A DNA stretch of 26,405 nt from Clostridia bacterium (GTDB lineage: Bacteria; Bacillota_A; Clostridia; Christensenellales; Aristaeellaceae), in contig JAFQOY010000174.1 of the NCBI GenBank assembly GCA_017412025.1, forward strand, positions 1-26,405, written 5' to 3'. The notes beneath the pieces were generated by a model that searched no databases, had not been told where the DNA came from, and worked only from the letters and a program-made list of their open reading frames with translations. Position numbers and translations under genes: made by a program. Shown here in pieces: positions 1 to 7,013 of this stretch (position 1 is the stretch's first letter; the number at the start of each line of letters is the position of its first letter).

Positions 1-1
1 A

Positions 2-115
2 CGGCCAGAAAATGATATAGGAAGCGGCTTGCAGCCGCTCCTCGCACCGCGCATGTCGCTGCTGCGGATTTCATATGAAGGGGCTGCAGCCCCTTCATGC
101 ATCCCCAAAGTTTAA
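2..115 (+). CDS. possible C-terminal end of a truncated + strand gene
   Basis: One forward frame is open from the window edge to a TAA at 113-115, giving 37 residues that end in SCIPKV. A rho-independent terminator pointing the same way begins 23 bases later, which is what a real gene end would look like. Against it, the frame runs through a hairpin (23-39) and a perfect 24-base palindrome (75-98), both more typical of non-coding DNA. The other two forward frames stop within the first 20 bases and could equally be the true gene end. I do not recognise a family. Confidence 0.3.
   Translation, partial: RPENDIGSGLQPLLAPRMSLLRISYEGAAAPSCIPKV
75..98. repeat. perfect 24-bp palindrome
   Basis: The 24 bases are identical to their reverse complement, centred on CTGCAG, with arms ATGAAGGGGCTG and CAGCCCCTTCAT. 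A second hairpin (AGCGGCT-TGC-AGCCGCT) lies at 23-39. Neither is followed by a T-run. They could be a short interspersed repeat or a folded 3' end of the transcript entering from the left. Confidence 0.55.
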
Positions 116-137
116 AACAGACTTTATTGATAATCTG

Positions 138-175
138 AGGCCGTGCAGTTCGGATTGGACTGCACGGCCTTTTTA
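138..175 (+). terminator. rho-independent terminator of the gene entering from the left
   Basis: A perfect 12-bp stem (AGGCCGTGCAGT / ACTGCACGGCCT) with a 9-base loop is followed by TTTTT on the + strand. The other strand has no T-run after the stem, so it serves + strand transcription and does not efficiently stop the convergent lipoprotein gene. Confidence 0.85.
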
Positions 176-197
176 TGATTTTGTGGATTCTGCGCTG

Positions 198-1841
198 TTA
201 CAGGATTTCATTGAGCAGCTGCAGCGCTTCCGGCGGGAGCTTGCCGGCAAGATCCTGCAGCGACGCCTGCAGGCGGGAGAGCAGCGCCTGCAGATTTTCC
301 TGCGAGGCGGTTTCGTACTGTGTCAGCTGAAGCGCTGCCGTTTCGGAGGGATCATAATCGCCGGTGTAAAGGGAATACGTCTCCTTCGCGCTGGTGACGC
401 CGTACTGCGGGATGGAAGCGGATTCGGTGTATACTGCCGTCGGGCCGTCTGCTGTGGGCGTGAAGGTGAACTCGTTGGCAAATGTCATCGGGAAGCTGGA
501 ACCGGCGGCGTACAGATCCAGCGCGCCGGTGTAGAGCGTATGCTCGCCGCCCTCTGCGGTCTGCCCGACAAGGCTGTCGATGGAGAGAACCATGGAGGCG
601 TTGCCGGTATCGATGCTGAACAGGTGCCCGCCGCGGTATGCCGCCAGTTCGCCGCTGCCTTCCGCAGCGACGGCGGAATCAAACACAGCAGTCAGGACGG
701 ACATGCCGTCCTCATGAAGGCTCAGCACGGAGGAGAAATTGTGTACGTTTGCGTCGGAAGAATCGCCTGCATAATCGACGTGGAACGTGAGACCGGCGTC
801 AAATGCAGCGCCGTTGGGCGCTCTGTAGGCATTGAACATGAGCCTGTCTGCGCCGGGAACGAGGCCGGCGTTATGGATGATTTCCGCGACGTACAGGCTG
901 CCTGCGCCGTCCTCGCATGCTGCGCGGAAGTAAAGCGGCGCGCCTGCGGCGTCCATGCCATAGCGGAGCGTGAGCGGATGCGCCGTATCCGTGAGCCGGG
1001 CGGCGGCCTGCCTGACGGCGTCGCACAGCTGCTGTGTGCTGAGTTCCGAAGTTTCGGCCTGCTGGGACAGAGCGATATCAATCAGCATGGAGAGCGCGGC
1101 GTCGCCCTGCAGCTGGTCGGCAAGCAGGATCAGCAGAGAGCCGGCGTCCCTTGCCGTGATGGAGACCGTGATTTCCTGCGCAGCGGCGGGATAGAAGTCC
1201 TCGCCGGGCGTATTCTCCGCAATGCTGACGGGCAGCGAGGCGAGGAATGCGGCGATTGTTTCGCCATAAGGGGCGAGCGACTGCGCGGCAAGCTGCAGAT
1301 AGGGTTCGGCGGCGCTGATGAGCGCAGCGGACGTTTCGATCAGATAGCTGACGGCGGCTTCGGGCCCCATGCGGATGGGCGTCATGATGATCTGAATCTC
1401 TTCGTCCGAAAGGCCGCAGAGCGCAAGCAGCGTTTCCCAGCCGATGGAAAAGCTTTCGCCTTCGAGCAGGCTGGTTTCAAGCAGAAGCCCCTGCTGGGTG
1501 ACGTTCAGCGCGGCGTCTGCGGCTGCGGATTCGCCCTGCGCATACGATGCGCCGAGTTCAAGGCGAAGGCCGTTCTCGATTCTGCCTGCGCCGAAGGAAA
1601 ACTGCGCATTGGGGAGCGTCTTTGAGAGGGCTTCGGCTTCCGCCGCGGCGGGCCCCATGGCGGACGGATCGATAGAAAGCTGCACCTGGAAATCTCCCCG
1701 GAGCATTTTGCCGCTGGCAAACGCTTCGGCAAAGTGCGCTGCGGCAGCCTGCCCCGGCACATACGCGTCGCCCTGCGCGAGCGCGCCGCACGCGAGCAGA
1801 GAAAGGATAAGTGCGAAGATGAGCGTGTATTTGCGGATCAT
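198..1841 (-). CDS. secreted or lipid-anchored protein of unknown function (547 aa)
   Basis: The start is the ATG at 1841: AGGGGG lies 7-8 bases upstream and the first 22 residues form a signal peptide, whereas upstream in-frame codons give non-signal sequence. The signal peptide has K4, a hydrophobic core and LLAC at residues 15-18. C18 could be a lipobox cysteine, or signal peptidase I could cut after ALA. The mature chain is Ala/Ser/Thr/Leu rich, has no further clear membrane segment, and ends in a leucine-rich helix (NLQALLSRLQASLQDLAG). The second half looks like alternating beta strands, with many aromatic and Thr residues. I do not recognise a family and see no catalytic motif. It is divergent from the PadR operon and may share its control. 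No T-rich terminator follows on this strand. Confidence 0.85.
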   Translation of the reverse strand: MIRKYTLIFALILSLLACGALAQGDAYVPGQAAAAHFAEAFASGKMLRGDFQVQLSIDPSAMGPAAAEAEALSKTLPNAQFSFGAGRIENGLRLELGASYAQGESAAADAALNVTQQGLLLETSLLEGESFSIGWETLLALCGLSDEEIQIIMTPIRMGPEAAVSYLIETSAALISAAEPYLQLAAQSLAPYGETIAAFLASLPVSIAENTPGEDFYPAAAQEITVSITARDAGSLLILLADQLQGDAALSMLIDIALSQQAETSELSTQQLCDAVRQAAARLTDTAHPLTLRYGMDAAGAPLYFRAACEDGAGSLYVAEIIHNAGLVPGADRLMFNAYRAPNGAAFDAGLTFHVDYAGDSSDANVHNFSSVLSLHEDGMSVLTAVFDSAVAAEGSGELAAYRGGHLFSIDTGNASMVLSIDSLVGQTAEGGEHTLYTGALDLYAAGSSFPMTFANEFTFTPTADGPTAVYTESASIPQYGVTSAKETYSLYTGDYDPSETAALQLTQYETASQENLQALLSRLQASLQDLAGKLPPEALQLLNEIL

Positions 1842-1885
1842 GGTCAATCCCCCTTTGCATATGACTTTTGTAAGGTTCTGAAAAC

Positions 1886-1915
1886 AGTATAATTCATCCC
1901 TGCTGCGCGTGTCAA
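1886..1915 (-). promoter_or_regulatory. sigma-A-type promoter of the secreted protein gene
   Basis: On the minus strand TTGACA (1915-1910) and TATACT (1891-1886) are separated by 18 bases, about 45 bases upstream of the ATG at 1841. The -35 lies about 55 bases from the candidate PadR operator. Confidence 0.75.
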
Positions 1916-1969
1916 CAAAGGCGGCGTATTTGCCAGGAACTGACCGCTCAGGGAAAATATACTTAATCG

Positions 1970-2004
1970 TCAGAAGATACATTGACAGATGAGGTATATT
2001 CTGA
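1970..2004. promoter_or_regulatory. candidate PadR operator (inverted repeat over the promoter)
   Basis: TCAGAAGATAC (1970-1980) and GTATATTCTGA (1994-2004) are inverted copies matching at 10 of 11 positions, with a 13-base spacer. The spacer contains the -35 hexamer (1982-1987) and the right arm ends at the base before the -10 hexamer. PadR repressors commonly bind inverted repeats over their own promoters, so self-repression is the natural reading. It is inferred from position and symmetry only. Confidence 0.55.
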
Positions 2005-2010
2005 TATGCT
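1982..2010 (+). promoter_or_regulatory. promoter of the padR operon
   Basis: TTGACA (1982-1987), a 17-base spacer, and TATGCT (2005-2010) preceded by TGA, which makes an extended -10. It lies 22 bases upstream of the ATG at 2033, so the leader is very short. Confidence 0.8.
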
Positions 2011-2032
2011 GTATTCTGTCGGAGGTGATGAA

Positions 2033-2374
2033 ATGCTGAATTCATCGGATATCCTCCGCGGTTATACGGATACGATCATCCTCGCGCAGCTGGCAAAGGA
2101 AGACAGCTATGGCTATCTCATCAGCAAGCATGTGCAGGAGACGACCCGCGGAGAGCTTCAGCTCAAGGAGGCAACCCTGTATACGACGTTCCGGCGGCTG
2201 GAAAGCGCCGGCGTGATTGAATCGTACTGGGGCGACGAGCATTCAGGCGCGCGCAGACGGTATTATCACCTGACGCAGGCGGGCCGCAAATTATATGAAG
2301 AGAATCTGACAGACTGGCGCAGATACCGCGCCATCATTTCACAACTGATTGGAATGGAGGATGATGCCAGGTGA
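2033..2374 (+). CDS. PadR-family transcriptional repressor
   Basis: A 113-residue winged-helix regulator of the short PadR type. Residues 8-90 carry the family pattern: DSYGYLISKHVQ (helix 2), LKEATLYTTFRRLESAGVI (recognition helix, 45-62), a basic wing GARRRYYHLTQAGR (72-85), then a C-terminal helix. The ATG at 2033 is chosen because GGAGGTG sits 7 bases upstream; an in-frame TTG at 1982 is part of the promoter. PadR proteins act as dimeric repressors that respond to small molecules or stress, and the inverted repeat over the promoter suggests self-control. It is the first gene of an operon with the DUF4097 protein, a pairing common in Bacillota, where the second protein is thought to act in envelope stress sensing. 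Confidence 0.93.
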   Translation: MLNSSDILRGYTDTIILAQLAKEDSYGYLISKHVQETTRGELQLKEATLYTTFRRLESAGVIESYWGDEHSGARRRYYHLTQAGRKLYEENLTDWRRYRAIISQLIGMEDDAR

Positions 2375-4209
2375 TGAACAGGCGTATTCGCATGATGATC
2401 GACGAACTCTTTTCAGAGATGAAAATGACGGCGGAAAACCTTGCGCTGCGCGACGAGCTGATGGCCAATGCGCTGGCGCGCTATGAGGACGCCGTGGAAG
2501 CAGGCGGAACGGAAGAGGCGGCGTTTATGGAAGTGGCTGCTTCTCTGGGCGACGTGCATGCGCTGCTGGAGGAAATGAACGGGGAGAATGGGCGGAAGCC
2601 GGACGCGCCTGACATGCCGCATGAGGAGACGCGGAAGAAGGAAGAGATGAAGGCGGAAGAAGCGGAGAATCCGCCCCGGCAGGAGGAGGCGCAGGCGGAC
2701 GGCGCGCAGGAGGGCGAGCCTGCGGATGCACAGCCAAAGACCGAAGGAAAAGAGAACGGCGCGTGTCCTGCGGATCTGAGCGGCGCGCTCAACAAGGCGT
2801 TTGCGGCGCTGGGCGACTGGGGCCAGCAGATGATCCCGCAGGCCAAAAAGCTTATGCGGCAGATGGACGACGCCACGGGCGGCGTGATCAAGGATCTGAG
2901 CAAGGCGGCGCAGAAAGGGCTGCGCGATGCACAGAAGGCCGCCGGGGAAACGCTGGAAAAGCTTTCCGGCGAAAACGGAGAATTGATCTTTGACTTTGGC
3001 CCGAAAAAGCAAAATGACGCTGAACAGAAGGGAAAAACGCCGCAGGATCTTCGCGAGAGGGCGAAGGATCTTCAGGCGGAGGCAGGCTTTAAGGATGTGA
3101 CGGGAGACGTGCAGGCGGCGCAGGCGCTGCGCGAGCAGGCTGAAGCGCTGTGTACGCAGGCGGACGCGCTGGAGCAGGCGCAGGCCATGGAGGAGGCGCA
3201 GCGTGAGGCTGCGCAGGAAGCGCCGCAGGCGCAGCGCCAGCCCGGCGTGAATGAGGACGGTGAAATCGACGAGCAGGCGTTTTCGCAGACGGTAGACGAC
3301 ATTGCGCGCGATGCGCAGGAGGCGGCAGGCGGAACGGAACCTGCTGATGAAACGGCGCAGGAGCCGGAATATGTTGTGCGCGATGCGGATTCGCCCGTCT
3401 GCGGCAGGCGTGTCTTCCCGGCGGCAGGGCTGCATGCTGTGGATATCCGCCTGGACGCGGACGACGTGTGCATTGAAGCTGCGCAGGAAAACATGATCGA
3501 AATCCTGTGGGAGGCGAAGGATGCATCCGGCGAACCGGAGCTGGAGATGAGCGGTCATGTGCTCAGAATCCGCCGCAGGAATCCGGATGTGTTCAAGACC
3601 TTCTTCTCCATATTCAGCAAAGAGGCCGGACGGATCACCGTGCGCGTGCCGGTCGGGTATGCGGTTGGTTATGAGGTGTCCACGACGTCGGGCGATGTGA
3701 CGCTGCGCGGGCTGGATGCGGATGCAGTGAAGATCACGACGACGTCCGGCAGCGTGCGTACGGAACCGATTGCGACGGCCCGCGCAAAGGAAATCCGCGT
3801 GACGACGGTATCGGGTCATGTGGCGGTCAGCGCCCGAGCGGAGGATATTGCCGTGACGACGGTGTCGGGCGATCAGTTCATTTCCTGCGATGCGAAGAAG
3901 GTGGATGTGAACGTCGTGTCCGGCAGGGTGCACGTGGAAGGCGCGTGCGACGAATGGGAGATCGACGCGGTACACAGCGATGTGGAGCTGCTGTGCACGG
4001 TGGCGCCGACCGGGCAGGTGAAGATATCCTCCATGCATGGCACGGTGCGCCTCGCGCTTCCTTCCGATATCCGCGGCTTTGTCGCGCAGACGAGCGCTGC
4101 GCTGGGCTGTCCGATCGTCAATGAATTCGGCGCCAATCGCTATGGCACATGCGCGCTGCCTATCCGCATGGAGACGCTGCAGGGGCAATTGATGATTACC
4201 CGGCTGTGA
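2371..4209 (+). CDS. HAAS-like / DUF4097 beta-repeat protein
   Basis: A 612-residue protein in three parts. Residues 1-65 are a helical domain resembling the DUF1700/HAAS N-terminus that travels with PadR regulators (RIRMMIDELF...ARYEDAVEAGG...AFMEVAASLGD). Residues 66-330 are a low-complexity Glu/Ala/Gln-rich linker with coiled-coil-like stretches. Residues about 345-612 are a DUF4097 beta-solenoid with at least six rungs marked by TTSGDV, TTSGSV, TVSGHV, TVSGDQ, VVSGRV and SMHGTV. I see no signal peptide or membrane helix, so it is probably cytoplasmic or peripheral. The GTG at 2371 overlaps the padR stop by four bases and is 10 bases from GGAGG; the ATG at 2374 is the alternative. The linker is unusually long for the family. 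The role is probably linked to envelope sensing, but unproven. Confidence 0.85.
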   Translation: MMNRRIRMMIDELFSEMKMTAENLALRDELMANALARYEDAVEAGGTEEAAFMEVAASLGDVHALLEEMNGENGRKPDAPDMPHEETRKKEEMKAEEAENPPRQEEAQADGAQEGEPADAQPKTEGKENGACPADLSGALNKAFAALGDWGQQMIPQAKKLMRQMDDATGGVIKDLSKAAQKGLRDAQKAAGETLEKLSGENGELIFDFGPKKQNDAEQKGKTPQDLRERAKDLQAEAGFKDVTGDVQAAQALREQAEALCTQADALEQAQAMEEAQREAAQEAPQAQRQPGVNEDGEIDEQAFSQTVDDIARDAQEAAGGTEPADETAQEPEYVVRDADSPVCGRRVFPAAGLHAVDIRLDADDVCIEAAQENMIEILWEAKDASGEPELEMSGHVLRIRRRNPDVFKTFFSIFSKEAGRITVRVPVGYAVGYEVSTTSGDVTLRGLDADAVKITTTSGSVRTEPIATARAKEIRVTTVSGHVAVSARAEDIAVTTVSGDQFISCDAKKVDVNVVSGRVHVEGACDEWEIDAVHSDVELLCTVAPTGQVKISSMHGTVRLALPSDIRGFVAQTSAALGCPIVNEFGANRYGTCALPIRMETLQGQLMITRL

Positions 4210-4237
4210 CCGTGCCGCATACAGGAGGAATGACGCT

Positions 4238-4444
4238 GTGATGAAACAGATCAAGGAAAAGATCGGTCAGATTCTGTCGCTGATTTTCGGCACGAGGCTG
4301 ATCGTGGAGGGAAATGGGCGCTCGTTTGCAAAGGCACCGATGTGGCTGGCCGTGCTTGCGGCCCTGAGCAGTGTGCATCTGGCGCTGATCACGGCGCTGC
4401 TGGTGGCTGCGCTGGGCATGCGCGTGCGCGTTGTGAAGGCGTGA
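4238..4444 (+). CDS. small membrane protein, DUF4342-like hydrophobic segment
   Basis: About 68 residues. A short amphipathic N-terminus (KQIKEKIGQILSLIFG) is followed by RLIVEGNGRSFAKAP and a hydrophobic stretch (about 34-60) ending in a basic strand, RVRVVKA. This resembles the C-terminal part of DUF4342 proteins (a strand, a conserved Pro, one membrane helix, a final basic strand) without their UBA-like N-terminus. GTG 4238 lies 9 bases after AGGAGG and ATG 4241 lies 12 after it; I prefer the GTG, by analogy with the gene before. It sits 28 bases after the DUF4097 gene in the padR operon. Similarity to the next gene suggests a duplicated pair. Confidence 0.75.
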   Translation: MMKQIKEKIGQILSLIFGTRLIVEGNGRSFAKAPMWLAVLAALSSVHLALITALLVAALGMRVRVVKA

Positions 4445-4455
4445 GGAGGGATTGT

Positions 4456-4677
4456 ATGGATTGGAATCAGATCAGAGACAATCTGCTGCGCGTTTTTTCT
4501 CAGCTGATGGCGATGCGCGTGATCGTCACCTCGCCGAGGGAGAAGGTGGCGGATCTTCCCGCGCTGTACGTGATCCTGGCAGTTGCGATGGCACCATGGG
4601 TCTTGGCTGCGGCGCTGGCGCTGGGGCTGCTCAGGCGGTATGCCGTCCGCTTTGAACGGGACGCAGTCAAAATCTGA
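4456..4677 (+). CDS. small membrane protein, paralogue of the preceding gene
   Basis: 73 residues. The layout matches its neighbour: amphipathic start (MDWNQIRDNLLRVFSQ), a strand RVIVTSPREK with a following Pro, one long hydrophobic helix (about 35-60), and a charged tail (RRYAVRFERDAVKI). ATG 4456 is 6 bases after GGAGG. It is the last gene of the padR operon, followed directly by a strong terminator. Upstream in-frame codons only extend it into the previous gene. PadR operons often end in such small envelope proteins, so a membrane-stress role is plausible but not shown. Confidence 0.78.
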   Translation: MDWNQIRDNLLRVFSQLMAMRVIVTSPREKVADLPALYVILAVAMAPWVLAAALALGLLRRYAVRFERDAVKI

Positions 4678-4682
4678 TACGG

Positions 4683-4709
4683 GCCGCGGAGGAAGCTCCG
4701 CGGCTTTTT
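4683..4709 (+). terminator. terminator of the padR operon
   Basis: A 9-bp perfect stem GCCGCGGAG / CTCCGCGGC with a GAAG loop is followed by TTTTT, starting 6 bases after the last stop codon. Confidence 0.92.
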
Positions 4710-4756
4710 GCCGATCGGATCCGGGAGAAGGATGACGCTGTAAGCGGCACGCACGC

Positions 4757-4785
4757 TTTACAACGATCGGGCTTTGTGCTATGCT
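4757..4785 (+). promoter_or_regulatory. promoter of the flavodoxin/NUDIX pair
   Basis: TTTACA (4757-4762), a 17-base spacer, and TATGCT (4780-4785) preceded by TGC (extended -10), 57 bases before the chosen ATG. Confidence 0.7.
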
Positions 4786-4841
4786 TTTTGGGATAGAATC
4801 CTTATTATATGGGCCGGAGAAGGCTGAAAGAGGAACATGCG

Positions 4842-5435
4842 ATGGAGAAGCTCTTTGGAAAGAAGGACAGCCGCAGGCAGGGCGGCGCGCTGGTGCTCTA
4901 TACCAGCAGGCACGGCGCGACGGAGCGCTTTGCAAGGCGGATCGCTCAGCCGCTTGACGCGCTGGTGAAAGAGGCGGCATATGCAAAGGTTGAAAAGGCG
5001 AAGACGTACGACGCGATCGTGCTGGGCTGCTGCGTCTATGCGGACAGGATCAAGGGGCTTGATTTCTTTGCGGATCATGCGATGGAGCTTGCGGACAAGC
5101 GGCTTGTGCTTTTTACCTGCGGGCTGTATGACCCGGCGATTCCGGAAATCCGGAAAAAGCTTGACGGGCAGATTGAAAAGGCGCTGGGAGAAGCTGCCGG
5201 TCATGTTTCGGTGTTTCATCTGCGCGGCGGCGTCCGCTGGAACAGCCTTGGGCTGATCGAGCGCATGATGCTCAAGGCCCTGGTATCGGACATGAAGAAA
5301 AAGCCCCAGGAAAGCCGGACGCTGCTGGAGCAGCAGATGATTGACACCGAGGACGGCGTGATTGATTTCAGCGACGAGGCGGACATCGATGCGATTGTGC
5401 ATGCGGCGCGCTTTGGCGGAAGGGGGAAGGAGTGA
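4842..5435 (+). CDS. flavodoxin-domain protein (HemG/flavodoxin_5-like)
   Basis: 197 residues. After a basic N-terminus, residues 16-28 (ALVLYTSRHGATE) form the first beta strand and the FMN phosphate loop of a flavodoxin fold, followed by a helix with RFARRIAQ. YDAIVLGCCVYADRI (about 54-68) matches the second flavin-contact loop, and LVLFTCGLYDP (about 87-97) the third. This arrangement is seen in flavodoxin-like proteins related to protoporphyrinogen oxidase HemG. It should bind FMN and carry electrons in the cytoplasm; the partner is unknown. ATG 4842 has AGAGGA 7 bases upstream, while an in-frame ATG at 4809 has no ribosome site. The stop overlaps the start region of the NUDIX gene, so the two are cotranscribed. 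Confidence 0.88.
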   Translation: MEKLFGKKDSRRQGGALVLYTSRHGATERFARRIAQPLDALVKEAAYAKVEKAKTYDAIVLGCCVYADRIKGLDFFADHAMELADKRLVLFTCGLYDPAIPEIRKKLDGQIEKALGEAAGHVSVFHLRGGVRWNSLGLIERMMLKALVSDMKKKPQESRTLLEQQMIDTEDGVIDFSDEADIDAIVHAARFGGRGKE

Positions 5436-5437
5436 AC

Positions 5438-6025
5438 TTGCTGAGCCAAAAACCGAACATTCTGCCTGAATGGGCGAATCCGATTGCTGGTTTTGAGCCA
5501 AAGGATGCGCGCGAGGAGGCGGAAAAGGCGATCATTCTGGAAATGATAGCGAGCAGAGGCGACGCGATCCTCTCAAGAGAAAACGCAGCGGCGCACATGA
5601 CGGCGTCCTCCGTCATTGTCAGCCGCGACCGGAAAAAGACGCTGATGGCGTACCACAGGATATACGACAGCTGGGCCTGGACGGGCGGCCACGCGGACGG
5701 CGAAAACGATTTTGAGGCGATTGCAAAGCGTGAGGCGCAGGAGGAAACCGGCATCGGCGGTCTGGTGCGCATCGGAAACGGCATTGCATCGCTGGAAGTG
5801 CTGCCCGTATGGGCGCATGTCAGGCGCGGCAGGCAGGTGCCCAGCCATCTGCATCTGAACGTATCGTACCTCTTTGAGGCGGACGAGACGCTGCCCCTGC
5901 GCATTGCACAGAACGAAAACAGCGCTGTGGGCTGGATCGAAATTGACAAACTTGAAGAAAGCGTTTCCGAACCGTTCATGGTTCCTATATACAGAAGGCT
6001 GATTTCCAGGGCGAACGATTGTTAA
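5438..6025 (+). CDS. NUDIX hydrolase
   Basis: About 195 residues. The NUDIX box is at about residues 90-115 (WTGGHADGENDFEAIAKR then EAQEETGIG) and matches G-x5-E-x7-R-E-U-x-E-E-x-G-U except that the first Glu is Asn; the metal-binding REAQEE core is intact. It should hydrolyse a nucleoside diphosphate linked to another group; the substrate cannot be read. The N-terminal third (EWANPIAG, EKAIILEMIASRGDAILSRE) is a helical extension seen in several Clostridial NUDIX proteins. The TTG at 5438 is preferred because AAGGAG ends 5 bases before it; a GTG at 5432 overlaps both that ribosome site and the previous stop. No terminator is evident before the hpf promoter. Confidence 0.9.
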   Translation: MLSQKPNILPEWANPIAGFEPKDAREEAEKAIILEMIASRGDAILSRENAAAHMTASSVIVSRDRKKTLMAYHRIYDSWAWTGGHADGENDFEAIAKREAQEETGIGGLVRIGNGIASLEVLPVWAHVRRGRQVPSHLHLNVSYLFEADETLPLRIAQNENSAVGWIEIDKLEESVSEPFMVPIYRRLISRANDC

Positions 6026-6052
6026 ATACTTACAAACAATATCCGAATTCGC

Positions 6053-6081
6053 TTGAATATGTTTGACAGATTGGCTATAAT
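6053..6081 (+). promoter_or_regulatory. promoter of hpf
   Basis: TTGAAT (6053-6058), a 17-base spacer and a perfect TATAAT (6076-6081). A TTGACA at 6063-6068 lies only 7 bases from the -10 and is not the functional -35. The untranslated leader is about 77 bases and purine-rich, with no obvious hairpin. Confidence 0.8.
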
Positions 6082-6164
6082 GTAGCCACAGAAAGGAGAA
6101 AGCAGAATCAGAAGCCACCCAAAGACCGACAAGAGGCAATCCCGTAGTAAAGGAGGCCGAGCAG

Positions 6165-6725
6165 ATGATCGTACGTTTTGTGATGAAAGATGCGCACGTC
6201 CCCGCTTCCATTCAGGAGACCATGAACAAGCGCTGCCACCAGCGCATGGATGCATACTTCAAGGATGAGGCCCCCGACGCGACTGTGATCACGGTTCGCG
6301 TCACCGAGCAGAAGAGCACGTACAAAGTGGAAATGACGATGCCCTATCTCGGACACACACTTCGCACAGAAAACCAGGAGCGGGAGATTTCGCTGCCCGC
6401 GCTGGATAAAGGCATAGATGTTCTTGAGCGCCAGATGAAGAAGCTTCGCACCCGCCTGGGGCGCGACCTTCGCAAGAAACCCGTTATGGCGCAGGATGCT
6501 CCGGTTGAGACGCCGGAAACGGACGAGGCTGACGAAGCGGATGAGAAGGTCATTCGTGTCAAGCGCTACGCGGCCAAGCCCATGACGGTGGAGGATGCGA
6601 TCCTGGAGATGGATCTTCTGGGACATGCATTCTACATGTTCAACAATCAGGAATCCGGCAACATTGCCACCGTGTATCGCCGCAAGGATGGCGGCTGCGG
6701 CCTGATTGAACTGGAGAGCCTGTAA
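6165..6725 (+). CDS. hpf: ribosome hibernation promoting factor, long form
   Basis: 186 residues, the usual size of long HPF. Residues 1-105 are the beta-alpha-beta domain that binds the 30S decoding region (MIVRFVMKDAHVPASIQETM, then a strand TYKVEMTMPYLG and a basic helix QMKKLRTRLGRDLRKK). Residues about 106-127 are an acidic linker, and 128-186 are the C-terminal dimerisation domain with the hallmark run KRYAAKPMTVEDAILEMDLL and a conserved GHAFYMFNN segment. Long HPF dimerises 70S ribosomes into inactive 100S particles in stationary phase or stress. AAAGGAGG is 8 bases upstream of the ATG. It has its own strong promoter. The N-domain is slightly divergent from the Bacillus type but the C-domain leaves little doubt. 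Confidence 0.96.
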   Translation: MIVRFVMKDAHVPASIQETMNKRCHQRMDAYFKDEAPDATVITVRVTEQKSTYKVEMTMPYLGHTLRTENQEREISLPALDKGIDVLERQMKKLRTRLGRDLRKKPVMAQDAPVETPETDEADEADEKVIRVKRYAAKPMTVEDAILEMDLLGHAFYMFNNQESGNIATVYRRKDGGCGLIELESL

Positions 6726-7013
6726 ACCATACAGCGGCTGAGCCTGCAAACAGAGAAAACAGAAAGCCGAAGTAAGCTGAGCGGATATGAGCTGAAGATG
6801 AAGGCCGGCAGATACTCTGGCAGGCGAGGCGGGACGCCGGTGCGGCGTCCGGACAGGAATTCCGGTCATCCGCAAAAGGAAAGCGAAAGAGACAGCAAAA
6901 TGACGGAGAAAAAGAGGAAATAAGACGCTGTCCGTAGAAAAGAAAGAAGCGGATAAACCGGAATGAAGCCTTCGGAAAACTGGATGTGAAGGCAAAAAGA
7001 AAGGGTGATACCG
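6726..7013. other. purine-rich 288-bp intergenic stretch, no gene seen
   Basis: The + strand is strongly purine-rich (many GAAA, GGAA and AAGAG runs) with few in-frame starts and no credible coding frame. One hairpin (GGACGCCG-GTG-CGGCGTCC, 6832-6850) lacks a T-run, so it is not a terminator. No clear promoter precedes the next gene; readthrough from hpf is possible. A long untranslated region or a small RNA cannot be excluded. Confidence 0.5.

Noticed and set aside
75..1625. Long forward open frame opposite the secreted-protein gene
   Set aside because: It lacks a ribosome site, its translation is Arg/Gly/Cys-rich with no family features, and the reverse frame has a signal peptide, promoter and ribosome site. 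It is an effect of GC-rich codon use.
6063..6081. TTGACA at 6063 as the -35 of the hpf promoter
   Set aside because: It is only 7 bases from TATAAT. TTGAAT at 6053 gives the correct 17-base spacing.
6832..6850. Hairpin after hpf as its terminator
   Set aside because: No T-run follows the stem on either strand.
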